NCBI GenBank assembly: GCA_944332475.1
Contig: CALVKA010000001.1
Coordinates: 1 to 64,000, forward strand
Length of the DNA stretch: 64,000 nt
Direction: 5' to 3'
Origin: an uncultured Bacilli bacterium
GTDB taxonomy: Bacteria; Bacillota_I; Bacilli_A; RF39; UBA660
Shown here: in pieces, positions 19,028 to 27,822 of the stretch
Layout of the letters: each line of letters starts with the position of its first letter
Numbering within the stretch: position 1 is the first letter of the stretch
The notes under the pieces: model-generated
What the model saw: the letters and a program-made list of their open reading frames with translations, nothing else
What the model was told of the DNA's origin: nothing
Database searches by the model: none
Position numbers and translations under genes: made by a program

Positions 19028-19033
19028 TAGTTT

Positions 19034-19783
19034 ATGGATCGAAATCGTAATTTAGGAGTTTTAAATACGGATGTTGTTGATGAGAATGGTCATATTTTTT
19101 ATCGACATAATCTTTCTTATTTAAATCATGGTGTTAATGCTGAAGTATGGAGATGGCAGTATGATGGGAAACAAGCTGCTGTGAAAATATTTTTTGATGA
19201 GGCTTATCATAAGGGAATGAAACCAGATGTTGCCAGTGTTTTAAAAAATTTGCATTTGGTTAGTTTGCCTAATATTCATTCTATTTTGAAAAAGAATGGT
19301 AATAGTAGTGGTTCTATGGATGGCTATGTGATGGAATATTTAGAGGAAGATTTTCATGCTCATTTTTTAGATTTGCCAGTAGAAAATATTGTTTCTTCTT
19401 TTCAATTTATGGAACAAGATGCTACTACTTTAGCTTCTCATCATGTTCTTATGGCGGATGTCTTTCCTGGAAATATGATGATTACAAAAAGTGGACAGGC
19501 TCATTTGTTTGATTCTGATTTATATCAAATTTGTGAGGATTGCTCTTGTGATGAGATTTTAGATGATAATTATCAACTGCTTATTTCTTTAATTCGGTTA
19601 AAACTTCAACAAGATATTTTACATGATTTGGATGTTCCGGTGATGGATTGTTTTGCTATGATAAATGCTATCGATTCTTTTTTCTCCTTTGAAATGTGTT
19701 CTTGTGTGCCTAGTGAACAGATTCAATCTTTTTTTCAATCTGCAAAAACTCCTAGACAATACTTTAAAAAATTTGGAAATTAA
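19034..19783 (+). CDS. Protein-kinase-like protein, second of a tandem pair
   Basis: A 249-residue paralogue of the preceding gene. Aligned features: NHGVNAEVWRW near 35, AAVKIF near 54, SMDGYVMEYLEED (hinge), MADVFPGN (catalytic loop Asp and Asn kept) and LFDSD (DFG position). The shared DGYVMEF/DGYVMEYLEE segment shows the duplication clearly. The pair sits between divIVA and the ileS T-box, where Bacillus has no such genes. No membrane segment or sensor domain is present, so both act in the cytoplasm. Confidence 0.6.
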   Translation: MDRNRNLGVLNTDVVDENGHIFYRHNLSYLNHGVNAEVWRWQYDGKQAAVKIFFDEAYHKGMKPDVASVLKNLHLVSLPNIHSILKKNGNSSGSMDGYVMEYLEEDFHAHFLDLPVENIVSSFQFMEQDATTLASHHVLMADVFPGNMMITKSGQAHLFDSDLYQICEDCSCDEILDDNYQLLISLIRLKLQQDILHDLDVPVMDCFAMINAIDSFFSFEMCSCVPSEQIQSFFQSAKTPRQYFKKFGN

Positions 19784-19812
19784 TTGTCAACTTTTAAAAT
19801 ATGTGTTATATT
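19784..19812 (+). promoter_or_regulatory. Sigma-A promoter of the ileS T-box
   Basis: TTGTCA (19784-19789), 17 bases, TATATT (19807-19812), starting right at the stop of the second kinase-like gene. Confidence 0.75.
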
Positions 19813-19818
19813 AGTTTG

Positions 19819-20028
19819 GAAAGCATGTGCGAAAGACGGGATGTTTTGGAGTAAGTAGAGAGCTCATGGATGGTGAAAATGAGTTATGAAAATGCATTCG
19901 GATCACTTTCAAGTTGCGATTTATGGATAAGATAAATACGGTAACGCGTTATAGTTTTGAGATAGAGAAATCTATGAACTAAGGTGGTACCACGAGCAAT
20001 TCGTCCTTTGGATGAATTGCTTTTTTTG
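19819..20028 (+). promoter_or_regulatory. T-box riboswitch, isoleucine-specific
   Basis: The stem I element AGAGAGC is at 19857-19863 and the T-box core AAGGTGGTACCACG at 19981-19994. The terminator pairs GCAATTCGTCC (19996-20006) with GGATGAATTGC (20010-20020), then seven T. Two Ile codons lie in the expected specifier area, ATT at 19896-19898 and ATC at 19902-19904; I cannot decide between them by eye. It controls the small gene and ileS that follow. Confidence 0.88.
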
Positions 20029-20045
20029 TTTAGAAAGGAGTTAAT

Positions 20046-20225
20046 ATGAATAAACTTGAACTTTATTTAAGATCATTTGCCTCTACTGTGGGGAGAGGAT
20101 TAAATTATGTTACTCATCGTGGACAGTTTGCTACTCAAGATAGGGTAGTTGATGTTCCTAAAACTTATTATAGAGCACCTGCTAGTAAAGTTATGATAAA
20201 TAATGGTAGAAAGGGAAGGGGATAG
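20046..20225 (+). CDS. Small basic protein between T-box and ileS
   Basis: A 59-residue open frame with a strong SD, AAAGGAG (20034-20040), five bases before the ATG. It ends three bases before the ileS start, so it is well placed as the first gene of the isoleucine-regulated operon. The peptide starts MNKLELYLRSF and ends in a basic GRKGRG, with many Arg and Lys and no membrane segment. I know no family for it. Placement and SD argue for real translation; the function is unknown, and it might aid coupling to ileS. Confidence 0.6.
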   Translation: MNKLELYLRSFASTVGRGLNYVTHRGQFATQDRVVDVPKTYYRAPASKVMINNGRKGRG

Positions 20226-20228
20226 AAT

Positions 20229-23200
20229 ATGGATTTTAGAAAACTAGAAAAAGGTAGTATTCATGAAGTAGAATCTAACTATGTAAAAGAGTGGCAAAAG
20301 AAGAATATTTTAGAGAGAACCATTGAACATCGTAAGGATTGTCCTGATTTTGTTTTTTATGATGGTCCAATTTATGCGAATGCAAAGCCTGGAATTCATC
20401 ATGTTTTTGCGAAAACTATTAAAGATGCATTTTGTAAGTATAAGACAATGTCAGGGTATCGTGTTTTAAGAAAGATTGGTCTTGATACTCATGGACTTCC
20501 AATTGAAGTTAATGTTGAGAAAAAATTAGGTTTTAAAAATAAAAATGATATTGAAAAACTTGGTATTGAGAAGTTTTGTGAAGAGTGTAAGATTGAGACG
20601 GATAGTAATATTGATGAGGTTAAAAAAGTTACCGATATGATGGGGCAGTTTATTGATTGTGAAGATCCTTATGTTACTTGTAGTAATGATTATATTGAGT
20701 CTGAATGGTGGATTGTTAATGAGTTAAATAAAAAGGGTTTAATTTATCACGGTAACAAGGTATTACCTTATTGTCCAAGATGTGGTACAGAACTGGCTTC
20801 TCATGAAGTATCTCAGGGTTATAAAGAAGTTAGTGTTAATACTGTTACGGTTCCATTTAAAATAGTGGATAAGGATGAATATTTCTTAGTATGGACTACT
20901 ACTCCTTGGACTTTGATGGCTAATGTTGCTTTATGTGTCAATCCGGATTTAGAGTATGTAAAAGTTCGTTCTCGTGGATATACATTTATTGTTGGTAAAA
21001 GTTTAGCAGATAGTGTATTAGGAGATGATTATGAAGTAGTTGAAACTTATAAAGGTAGTGATTTAGTTGGAGTCAAGTATGAACAGTTAATGTCTTTTGT
21101 AAAAGTTGAAGGACGTGCTTTTGAAGTTTTAGCTGATAATTATGTTACGGATAGTGATGGTACTGGTATTGTTCATATGGCTCCTGCTTTTGGTGAAGAT
21201 GATAGTCGTGTTTGTAGGGAAAATGATATTACTTTTATCAACCCAGTTGGAAAAGATGGATGTTATACTACTGGTCCATGGGAAGGTACTTTAGTTACGG
21301 ATCCTGAACTTGAAGTTACGATTATTAAATGGCTAAAAGAAAATGATAAGTTATTTAAGAAACAAAAAATGGTTCATGACTATCCACATTGTTGGAGATG
21401 TAAACAGCCTTTGATTTATTATGCTAAGCCAGCTTGGTATGTAAAAACAACTGCTTATAAAGATGAAATTATTGAAGCTAATAAGACTGTTAATTGGTAT
21501 CCAGACTATGTTGGTACAAAGCGTTTTCATAATTGGCTTGAAAATATGATTGATTGGGGAATCTCTAGAAATCGTTATTGGGGATGTCCACTTCCAATTT
21601 GGACTTGTGATTGTGGTCATTTTGAAACGATTGGTTCTCGACAAGAACTAAAGGAAAAAGCAACCAGTGATATTGATGTTGATACTTTAGAACTTCATCG
21701 TCCATACGTTGATCGTATTCATATTAAATGTCCAAAATGTGGTAAGGAAATGAGTCGTGTTAGTGATGTTTTGGATGTTTGGTTTGACTCTGGTTCTATG
21801 CCTTATGCACAATTCCACTATCCATTTGAAAATAAAGAGTTATTTGAATCTCAATTTCCAGCAGATTTTATTGCTGAAGGAGTGGATCAAACTCGTGGCT
21901 GGTTCTATGTATTAATTGTTTTATCTACTTTAATTAGTGGAAAGAGTAGTTTTAAGAATGTTGTTGTTAATGATATGATGTTAGATGCTTACGGTAAGAA
22001 GATGAGTAAGTCTACTGGTAATATTATTGATCCAATTGAGATTATGAAGCAGTATGGTGCTGATACAATTCGTTTTTATATGCTATATGCATCTCCTGTA
22101 TGGACTCCATTAAAATTTGATGAAGAAGGAGTAAAAGAGGTTTATTCTAAATACATTTCAACATTTAGAAATGCTTATTCATTCTTTGAAATGTATGCGA
22201 ATGCTGATCATGTTGATCCAAGAGAGTATGACATTCCTGTTTCTAAACGTGAGTTGATTGATCGTTGGATTTTATCTAAATTAAATAAACTTATTCGTGA
22301 TGTTCAAGCGGCTTATCAAGAATATGATTTGAACAAAGTAACTAAGTTGATTATTCCATTTTTAAATGATGATTTGTCTAATTGGTATATTCGTAGTAAT
22401 CGTAGACGTTTTTGGGATAGTGAATTAACGGAATCTAAGAAAGCAGTTTATTTAACTACATATGAAGTGTTGGTTGCTTTATGTAAACTATGTGCTCCAA
22501 TTACTCCATTTATTACGGAGGAGATTTATCAAAGATTAACAGAAGAAGATTCTGTACATCTTGCAGATATGCCGGTAGAAAATACTGATTTGATTGATGA
22601 AGTTGTTGAAGAGAGAATGGATTTGGTTAGAGAGGTTTGTTCTTTAGGTAGATTTGCAAGAGAAGAAGCAAATATTAAAGTACGTCAACCAATTTCTCAT
22701 TTGATTTTACCTAAGAGTGATGAGATGATTATCGGAGATTTGCTTCCTGTTATTACGGAAGAGTTAAATGTAAAAGAAGTAGTTTTCAAAGAGAATATGA
22801 GTGAATACTTGGAGTATGTTGTAAAACCTAATTTTAAAGTTTTAGGGAAAACACTTGGACCTAAAGTTAAAGTTTTAAGTGAAATCTTAAATCATCTTAC
22901 GAGTGATCAAATTCAAAAGATTCAAAGTGATGGATTACTTGTTAATTTAGATGGTGATGATTTTACATTGACAAATGATATGGTTCTTATTTCTTTAAAA
23001 CAAAAAGAAGGATATGCTTCTAGTAGTAATAATCGTACTTGTGTTGTTTTGGATACAGAGCTTACGGATGATTTGATTTTGGAAGGTCTTGCACGTGAGT
23101 TTGTTCGTAAAGTACAAAGTCTTAGAAAAGAAGCAGATTTTGTTATTACGGATCATATTGTTGTTACTTATCATGGAACAGAAAAAATTAAAGACATGTT

Positions 23201-23324
23201 AGATCATTATTATGATTATGTTATGGGAGAAGTTTTAGGAGATAAGCTTGTTGTGGATGAAAGCTTAGATTTTGATGATAAGTTAAATGATGAAGAAGTA
23301 GCTATTCGCGTTGAAAGAGTATAG
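20229..23324 (+). CDS. ileS: Isoleucyl-tRNA synthetase, type 2 with GxHH signature
   Basis: A 1031-residue class Ia synthetase. The length and DTHGLPIEVNVEKKLG segment match the eukaryote-like IleRS2 type and not the common bacterial IleRS1. The HIGH signature is replaced by GIHH at 55-58. KMSKS is intact at 591-595. Cys pairs for zinc are present (CPRCG near 180; CWRCKQ near 390; CPKCGKEM near 500). The CP1 editing domain (about 200-400) contains the TTPWT start. IleRS2 enzymes are less sensitive to mupirocin, and the GxHH form is reported as hyper-resistant (see findings). Expression is set by the upstream T-box. Confidence 0.95.
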   Translation: MDFRKLEKGSIHEVESNYVKEWQKKNILERTIEHRKDCPDFVFYDGPIYANAKPGIHHVFAKTIKDAFCKYKTMSGYRVLRKIGLDTHGLPIEVNVEKKLGFKNKNDIEKLGIEKFCEECKIETDSNIDEVKKVTDMMGQFIDCEDPYVTCSNDYIESEWWIVNELNKKGLIYHGNKVLPYCPRCGTELASHEVSQGYKEVSVNTVTVPFKIVDKDEYFLVWTTTPWTLMANVALCVNPDLEYVKVRSRGYTFIVGKSLADSVLGDDYEVVETYKGSDLVGVKYEQLMSFVKVEGRAFEVLADNYVTDSDGTGIVHMAPAFGEDDSRVCRENDITFINPVGKDGCYTTGPWEGTLVTDPELEVTIIKWLKENDKLFKKQKMVHDYPHCWRCKQPLIYYAKPAWYVKTTAYKDEIIEANKTVNWYPDYVGTKRFHNWLENMIDWGISRNRYWGCPLPIWTCDCGHFETIGSRQELKEKATSDIDVDTLELHRPYVDRIHIKCPKCGKEMSRVSDVLDVWFDSGSMPYAQFHYPFENKELFESQFPADFIAEGVDQTRGWFYVLIVLSTLISGKSSFKNVVVNDMMLDAYGKKMSKSTGNIIDPIEIMKQYGADTIRFYMLYASPVWTPLKFDEEGVKEVYSKYISTFRNAYSFFEMYANADHVDPREYDIPVSKRELIDRWILSKLNKLIRDVQAAYQEYDLNKVTKLIIPFLNDDLSNWYIRSNRRRFWDSELTESKKAVYLTTYEVLVALCKLCAPITPFITEEIYQRLTEEDSVHLADMPVENTDLIDEVVEERMDLVREVCSLGRFAREEANIKVRQPISHLILPKSDEMIIGDLLPVITEELNVKEVVFKENMSEYLEYVVKPNFKVLGKTLGPKVKVLSEILNHLTSDQIQKIQSDGLLVNLDGDDFTLTNDMVLISLKQKEGYASSSNNRTCVVLDTELTDDLILEGLAREFVRKVQSLRKEADFVITDHIVVTYHGTEKIKDMLDHYYDYVMGEVLGDKLVVDESLDFDDKLNDEEVAIRVERV

Positions 23325-23351
23325 AGACTTTGAAAAGTCTCTTTCTTTTTT
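23323..23351 (+). terminator. Terminator after ileS
   Basis: AGAGACTT / AAGTCTCT eight-base stem (23323-23342) with a TGAA loop, then a T-rich run. It overlaps the ileS stop. Confidence 0.85.
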
Positions 23352-23392
23352 GTGATTTTTTGATATAATGGAACTAGAAAAGGGGAATAGAT

Positions 23393-23836
23393 ATGGAACG
23401 AGGAGAAGAAGTACAGGAGCTTAAGCAAAAGATGATTTTGTGTATTGTTGTTTTTGTATTTGTTTTGGCTATAGGGTTTGTTTTGATATTCAATCGTTTT
23501 GGTACAGATGTCAATGAAGTTTTACAAGCCCTACGTAATCAAGAGAGTTTTGTTGTGTTTTTTCGTGATAATGAAGAACGTTGTGATAAGTGTTCTATGG
23601 TAGAGGATAGATTAAATCAATTAGGTGTTAGTTATTATAATTTTAATGTACAATCTTCTAGCTTTGATGATGTTTTGCAACGCTTGAATATTGATTATGA
23701 AGTAAAAGTTCCAGCAGTTTATGTGATAGAAAAGGGAGAGGTTCGTTATAATATTACCAATATTCAAGATGAAGAAACGGTTAATTCTTTTATAGAGAAT
23801 AACCGTGTTGTGTCTTTTTCTAATCAAGATTCATAA
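23393..23836 (+). CDS. Membrane-anchored thioredoxin-like protein (CDKC)
   Basis: A 147-residue protein with one N-terminal membrane helix (about 14-34) and a short thioredoxin-like domain. The motif CDKC at 64-67 follows VVFFRDNEER, as in thioredoxin folds, and VPAVYVIEKGE supplies the cis-Pro region. The domain faces outward if the N-terminal helix is a signal anchor. A role in thiol exchange is likely. An extended -10 (TGA-TATAAT, 23361-23369) precedes it. Confidence 0.72.
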   Translation: MERGEEVQELKQKMILCIVVFVFVLAIGFVLIFNRFGTDVNEVLQALRNQESFVVFFRDNEERCDKCSMVEDRLNQLGVSYYNFNVQSSSFDDVLQRLNIDYEVKVPAVYVIEKGEVRYNITNIQDEETVNSFIENNRVVSFSNQDS

Positions 23837-23849
23837 TTGGAGTGATGTT

Positions 23850-24593
23850 ATGTCAAATGTTGTAGCGTTAATTACGGGGGCTAGTCGGGGTATTGGCAGT
23901 GCTATTGCAATGGAGTTTGCTAAGGCTGGTGTCAATGTTGTGTTAAATTATCATCGTCATGCTTTAATGGCACAGAGAGTTGCTGAAAAAATAAAAGATA
24001 AGTATGATGTTGATGTTTTATGTGTAAAGGCTGATGTTGCTGTAGAAGAAGAAGTAGAGGCAATGATGAATCAAGTGGTGGATCATTTTGGTAAAATTGA
24101 TATTTTGGTTAATAATGCTGGTATTTGTAGAGATAGTTTATTACTTGAAAAGTCTGTTGCTAACTTTAGAAGAATTTTAGATGTCAATTTGATTGGGACT
24201 TATTTATGTAGTAAATATGCAGCGAAGGTGATGTTGGAGCGTGGTGGAGGAAAGATTATTAATATTTCTTCTACGAATGCAATTGATACCTATTATCCGG
24301 AATCTTGTGATTATGATGCTTCAAAAGCGGGGGTTATTTCTTTAACTCATAATTTGGCTCGTGAATTTGCTCCTCATATTTTAGTTAATTGTGTTTGCCC
24401 TGGTTGGGTAAAAACAGATATGAGTGATGGTTTATCTATTGAACAAATTCAAGAGGAAGAAAACAAAATATTATTGCATCGTTTTGCGGATCCAGAGGAG
24501 GTTGCGAAAGTGGTTTTGTTTTTAGCAAGTTCCAAAGCTAGTTATATTAATGATTCTATTATTCGTGTAGATGGTGGAAAATTAAATAATTAA
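23850..24593 (+). CDS. fabG: 3-oxoacyl-ACP reductase FabG-like SDR
   Basis: A 247-residue short-chain dehydrogenase. ATG 23850 is chosen over an earlier in-frame start because GGAG lies nine bases upstream and the Rossmann motif TGASRGIG then falls at 9-16, as in FabG. NNAG is near 87. The catalytic Tyr155 and Lys159 are in YDASKAG, with the Ser in ISSTNA upstream. The C-terminal VDGG motif is present. It reduces 3-oxoacyl-ACP with NADPH in fatty acid synthesis, or another carbonyl; it stands away from other fab genes, so the substrate is not certain. Confidence 0.8.
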   Translation: MSNVVALITGASRGIGSAIAMEFAKAGVNVVLNYHRHALMAQRVAEKIKDKYDVDVLCVKADVAVEEEVEAMMNQVVDHFGKIDILVNNAGICRDSLLLEKSVANFRRILDVNLIGTYLCSKYAAKVMLERGGGKIINISSTNAIDTYYPESCDYDASKAGVISLTHNLAREFAPHILVNCVCPGWVKTDMSDGLSIEQIQEEENKILLHRFADPEEVAKVVLFLASSKASYINDSIIRVDGGKLNN

Positions 24594-24611
24594 TACAGGG
24601 AGTGAGTGTTT

Positions 24612-25862
24612 ATGTATCAAGATTTAGGAATTAGTGAAAAGGTTGTTCAACTTGTAGAAGAAGCGGAACAAGAATGTAAAGAAGAGTTTCAAAAATTAGA
24701 AAAGAATGGTTATTATCATAGTTTAAAAGTATTATCTAGTTTTCATAAAAATGAGATTACAGAATCTCATTTTAATGCAACTACTGGATATGGATATAAT
24801 GATTTGGGTAGAGATGGCATTGAAGCTGTTTTTCGTGATGTGTTGGGGGCTGAGAAGGCATTAGTTCGTAGTCAATTTATTTCTGGATCGCATGCTTTAA
24901 ATGTTTGCTTTTTTGCTTTACTTCGTCCAGGAGATTTACTTTTAAGTATTAGTGGTAAGCCTTATGATACGTTAGATGAAGTGATTGGTATTGTAGAAAA
25001 TGCGAGTTCTTTAAGGAGTTTTGGAGTGGAATATGATCAAATTGATTTGATTCACGATGATTTTGATTATGAAAGAATCGAAAAATATTTAAAAGATCAT
25101 AAGGTAAAAGTAATAGAGATTCAAAGGAGTAAAGGTTATTCTACTAGGAAGAGTATTTCTATTGAAAAGCTTGAAAAAGTAATTTCTTTGATTAAAAAAG
25201 TGGATTCTAATGTGATTGTTATGGTTGATAATTGTTATTGTGAAATGGTTGGTTTGAAAGAGCCTACAGAAGTTGGTGCTGATATTATGGTTGGCTCTTT
25301 AATTAAGAATCTCGGTGGAGGTATTGCTCCTAATGGTGCCTATATCGCTGGTCGTAGTGATCTAATTGATTTATGTGCTGAAAGGTTAACGTTACCTGGA
25401 GAAGGGGCAGATGTTGGTCCATCATTGGGTATTAATAAACAACTTTTACAAGGTATTTTTATGGCTCCTAGTGTTGTTACGTCTGCTTTAAAGACGGCGG
25501 TACTTACGAGTAGAGTATTAGAAAAATTAGGATATGATGTAGAGCCTAGTTATCAAGAAGAGAGAGTTGACATTGTTCAAAATATTATTTTTCGAGATCC
25601 AGATAAACTAATTCGTTTTACTAGAGGAATTCAACAAGGTTCTCCTATTGACTCTAATGCAATTGTTGAAGCGTGGGATATGCCTGGCTATCAAGATCAA
25701 GTGGTTATGGCCAGTGGTTCGTTTACACAGGGTTCTTCTATTGAGCTTTCTTGTGATGGACCTGTTCGTGAGCCTTATATTGCTTATATGCAGGGAGCTC
25801 TTACTTATGATTATGGAAAACTTGGTCTTATGAAGGCCGTTGATACTTTGCTTTTTAAATAG
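24612..25862 (+). CDS. Methionine gamma-lyase family PLP enzyme (YnbB/COG4100-like)
   Basis: A 416-residue PLP-dependent protein of the family sometimes labelled aluminium resistance protein. The PLP lysine is Lys232 in GSLIKNLGGG. TGYGYNDLGRD near 55-65 and SGSHALNV (about 93-100) are characteristic. ATG 24612 sits eight bases after GGGAGTG; a GTG six bases earlier is a weaker choice. Family members are annotated as carbon-sulphur lyases by fold, but the true substrate is not settled. It stands after fabG with an 18-base gap, so the two may be co-transcribed. Confidence 0.85.
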   Translation: MYQDLGISEKVVQLVEEAEQECKEEFQKLEKNGYYHSLKVLSSFHKNEITESHFNATTGYGYNDLGRDGIEAVFRDVLGAEKALVRSQFISGSHALNVCFFALLRPGDLLLSISGKPYDTLDEVIGIVENASSLRSFGVEYDQIDLIHDDFDYERIEKYLKDHKVKVIEIQRSKGYSTRKSISIEKLEKVISLIKKVDSNVIVMVDNCYCEMVGLKEPTEVGADIMVGSLIKNLGGGIAPNGAYIAGRSDLIDLCAERLTLPGEGADVGPSLGINKQLLQGIFMAPSVVTSALKTAVLTSRVLEKLGYDVEPSYQEERVDIVQNIIFRDPDKLIRFTRGIQQGSPIDSNAIVEAWDMPGYQDQVVMASGSFTQGSSIELSCDGPVREPYIAYMQGALTYDYGKLGLMKAVDTLLFK

Positions 25863-25878
25863 GATAATTGAAATATAG

Positions 25879-25989
25879 GTGAGTAATTTAAATTTATTGT
25901 ATTGGGATACTTATGCATGTGGTTATCGTAATAGTTCTAGGCTTATGGCTGGTACAAAGTTTTGTTCACATTGTGGAAAAGAATTATGA
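25879..25989 (+). CDS. Possible 36-residue zinc-ribbon-like peptide (or remnant)
   Basis: A GTG-started frame ends with KFCSHCGKEL, the second knuckle of common bacterial zinc ribbons. The first knuckle has only one Cys (YACGYRN), and no good SD precedes the GTG. A stop lies just before the start. It may be a decayed fragment of a zinc-ribbon protein rather than a gene. Confidence 0.25.
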   Translation: MSNLNLLYWDTYACGYRNSSRLMAGTKFCSHCGKEL

Positions 25990-26047
25990 TTTCGTTCATA
26001 TTCTTTTTTTTTGTACATATAGTTTATTAGAACTAAGGAGGAGTCGT

Positions 26048-26554
26048 ATGATAAATAAACAAAATCTATGGTTTTTGACGTTGTTTAGTTTAATTTTGGT
26101 ACTTAGTGTTTATTATATTACTATGCCAAATGATCTACTTACGAAAGCAGTGGCTACGGAAGAGACAGAAAAAAAAGAGGAAGAAGTAAAAGATACAGTA
26201 GAAGAAGTGTCTTCTTTAACAGCAATGCGAGTTAGTTTAGAGGAGGAACGCCAAGGAATGATGGATGATTTACAAGAACAGTTGACTAGCGATACGATTA
26301 GTAGTGAAGAAAAGAATAATGCTTATGAACAATTGAAGTATTTAAATTCTTTACAGAGCAAAGAAGAAGAGTTTGAAAAGAAAATCAAAAAAGAATTAGA
26401 TTTAGACTCTTTTGTTAAAATTGACAATACAGATGTATCTGTTGTTTGCGTTTCCTCTAAACATGATAGTAGTTTGGCTAATAGTGTGATGAGACTGATT
26501 CAGTCTGCTTATGATCAGAAGATGTATATTACGGTTAAGTTTCAAAAAGCTTAG
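26048..26554 (+). CDS. spoIIIAH: SpoIIIAH-like sporulation protein
   Basis: A 168-residue membrane protein. ATG 26048 is fixed by AAGGAGGAG (26035-26043); longer frames upstream have no SD. The start MINKQNLWFLTLFSLILVLSVYY is the SpoIIIAH N-terminal membrane helix, followed by a Glu/Lys coiled region and a C-terminal ring-building (RBM/YscJ-like) domain with VKIDN...VVCVSSK. In Bacillus it joins SpoIIQ to form the feeding channel between mother cell and forespore. The rest of the spoIIIA operon is not here. Retention suggests sporulation ability or a reused protein. Confidence 0.8.
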   Translation: MINKQNLWFLTLFSLILVLSVYYITMPNDLLTKAVATEETEKKEEEVKDTVEEVSSLTAMRVSLEEERQGMMDDLQEQLTSDTISSEEKNNAYEQLKYLNSLQSKEEEFEKKIKKELDLDSFVKIDNTDVSVVCVSSKHDSSLANSVMRLIQSAYDQKMYITVKFQKA

Positions 26555-26610
26555 GTAAATGCATACAACAAAGTATTTTATTTACATAGAATACTTTAGG
26601 TGGTGCAGAT

Positions 26611-26817
26611 ATGGCAAATGGAATATTAACCGCTAGAGAAAGAGAGATTTTTGAGTTGTTGATACAGAATATGACGACGAGGGAAATTGCAAAAAAGTTG
26701 AATATTAGTGAAAAAACGATTCGGAATCATATTTCTAATACGATGCAGAAATTAGGAGTTAATGGAAGAGCTGCTGCGGTTGTTGAACTATTAAAATTAA
26801 ATGAGTTATCTTTATAA
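26611..26817 (+). CDS. gerE: GerE-like LuxR-type transcription factor
   Basis: A 68-residue protein consisting of just a LuxR-type helix-turn-helix (LTAREREIFELL...TTREIAKKLNISEKTIRNHISNTMQKLGV), with no receiver domain. GerE of Bacillus is 74 residues and has the same architecture. GerE controls late mother-cell coat genes. The neighbours SpoIIIAH and GerM support the sporulation assignment. AGGTGGTG is the SD. AAAGTATT (26570-26577) can pair with AATACTTT (26590-26597) just upstream. Confidence 0.78.
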   Translation: MANGILTAREREIFELLIQNMTTREIAKKLNISEKTIRNHISNTMQKLGVNGRAAAVVELLKLNELSL

Positions 26818-26843
26818 ATCGTACTAAAACAGTACGATTTTTC
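26817..26843 (+). terminator. Terminator after gerE
   Basis: AATCGTACT / AGTACGATT nine-base stem (26817-26839) with a short loop, then T residues. The first T-rich stretch is short. Confidence 0.75.
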
Positions 26844-26865
26844 ATATACTTTTTTAGGTGATACC

Positions 26866-27822
26866 ATGCTTAAATCTAGAGCTATTCGTAAAATTTTTGT
26901 TACGACGTTATCTTTATTTATATTTTTGTTTGTTTATTCACTTCCAAATTTGGATGATCGTTATACTTTACAAACAAATTTAGAGATTGAAACTACTACA
27001 GGTTTAGCAACCAATAATATTTATTTGTTGAATGATGATAATTATTTGGTTAAAAGTAGAATCTTATTAGAGAGTTCTAAGATAGAAGATAAGATTTTTG
27101 AACTATTAGATTCTTTGATTATTCAAGAGGAAAATCATTTTCCTAAAGGTTTAAATCCTTATATTCCTAAAGGGACGAAGGTTTTAAATGTCTTATGTGG
27201 TGAGGGTATGGTAACAGTTGATTTCTCTAAAGAGTTTTTAAATATGAAAGTGGAACAAGAAAAACAAATTATTTCTGGTATTGTATATAGTATTTTAGAT
27301 TTGGAAAGTATTGATCGAGTTATTTTATTGGTAGAAGGGGAAGTATTAAAACAATATCCTAATACGCATGAGGCTTTACCAAGTCCACTTACTAAAGATA
27401 TAGGAATTAATAAGGAATATGATTTGACTTCTCGTAATGATATTTCTAAAGTAGTTATCTATTATTTGTCTTCTATAGAGGATGAGCTTTATTATGTTCC
27501 TGTTACAAAGTATTTAAATGATAGTCGTGATAAGATTAAAATTATTATTGATGAACTTTCTAATAGTTATATTTATGAATCTAATTTAATGAGTTTTTTA
27601 CATAGTAATGTAGAACTTCTTGATTATTATGAACAGGAGAATGTTTTGTTTTTGAATTTTAATCAATACTTATTTGATAGTAATGATAAAGTGTTAGAAG
27701 AAGTTCTATATAGTATTTCTTATTCTGTTTTTGATAATTATGATGTTTCTATGGTGATGTTTGAAGTAAATGATAATTATGTGGGGCAAGTTTCTAGAAC
27801 AGGAGAAATAGAGGGGAAATAG
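26866..27822 (+). CDS. gerM: GerM-like protein with two GerMN domains
   Basis: A 318-residue membrane-anchored protein. Residues 8-25 form a signal anchor. Two GerMN domains follow: the first about 40-165 with a KGTKVLNVLCGEGMVTVDFSKEF strand region, and the second about 180-310 with the parallel YEQENVLFLNFNQYLF. GerM is needed for engulfment and germination in Bacillus, where gerM lies near gerE, an order kept here. Confidence 0.8.
   Translation: MLKSRAIRKIFVTTLSLFIFLFVYSLPNLDDRYTLQTNLEIETTTGLATNNIYLLNDDNYLVKSRILLESSKIEDKIFELLDSLIIQEENHFPKGLNPYIPKGTKVLNVLCGEGMVTVDFSKEFLNMKVEQEKQIISGIVYSILDLESIDRVILLVEGEVLKQYPNTHEALPSPLTKDIGINKEYDLTSRNDISKVVIYYLSSIEDELYYVPVTKYLNDSRDKIKIIIDELSNSYIYESNLMSFLHSNVELLDYYEQENVLFLNFNQYLFDSNDKVLEEVLYSISYSVFDNYDVSMVMFEVNDNYVGQVSRTGEIEGK

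Noticed and set aside
26570-26597. AAAGTATT/AATACTTT pairing before gerE as a terminator
   Set aside because: Long loop and no T run; kept only as a note on gerE.
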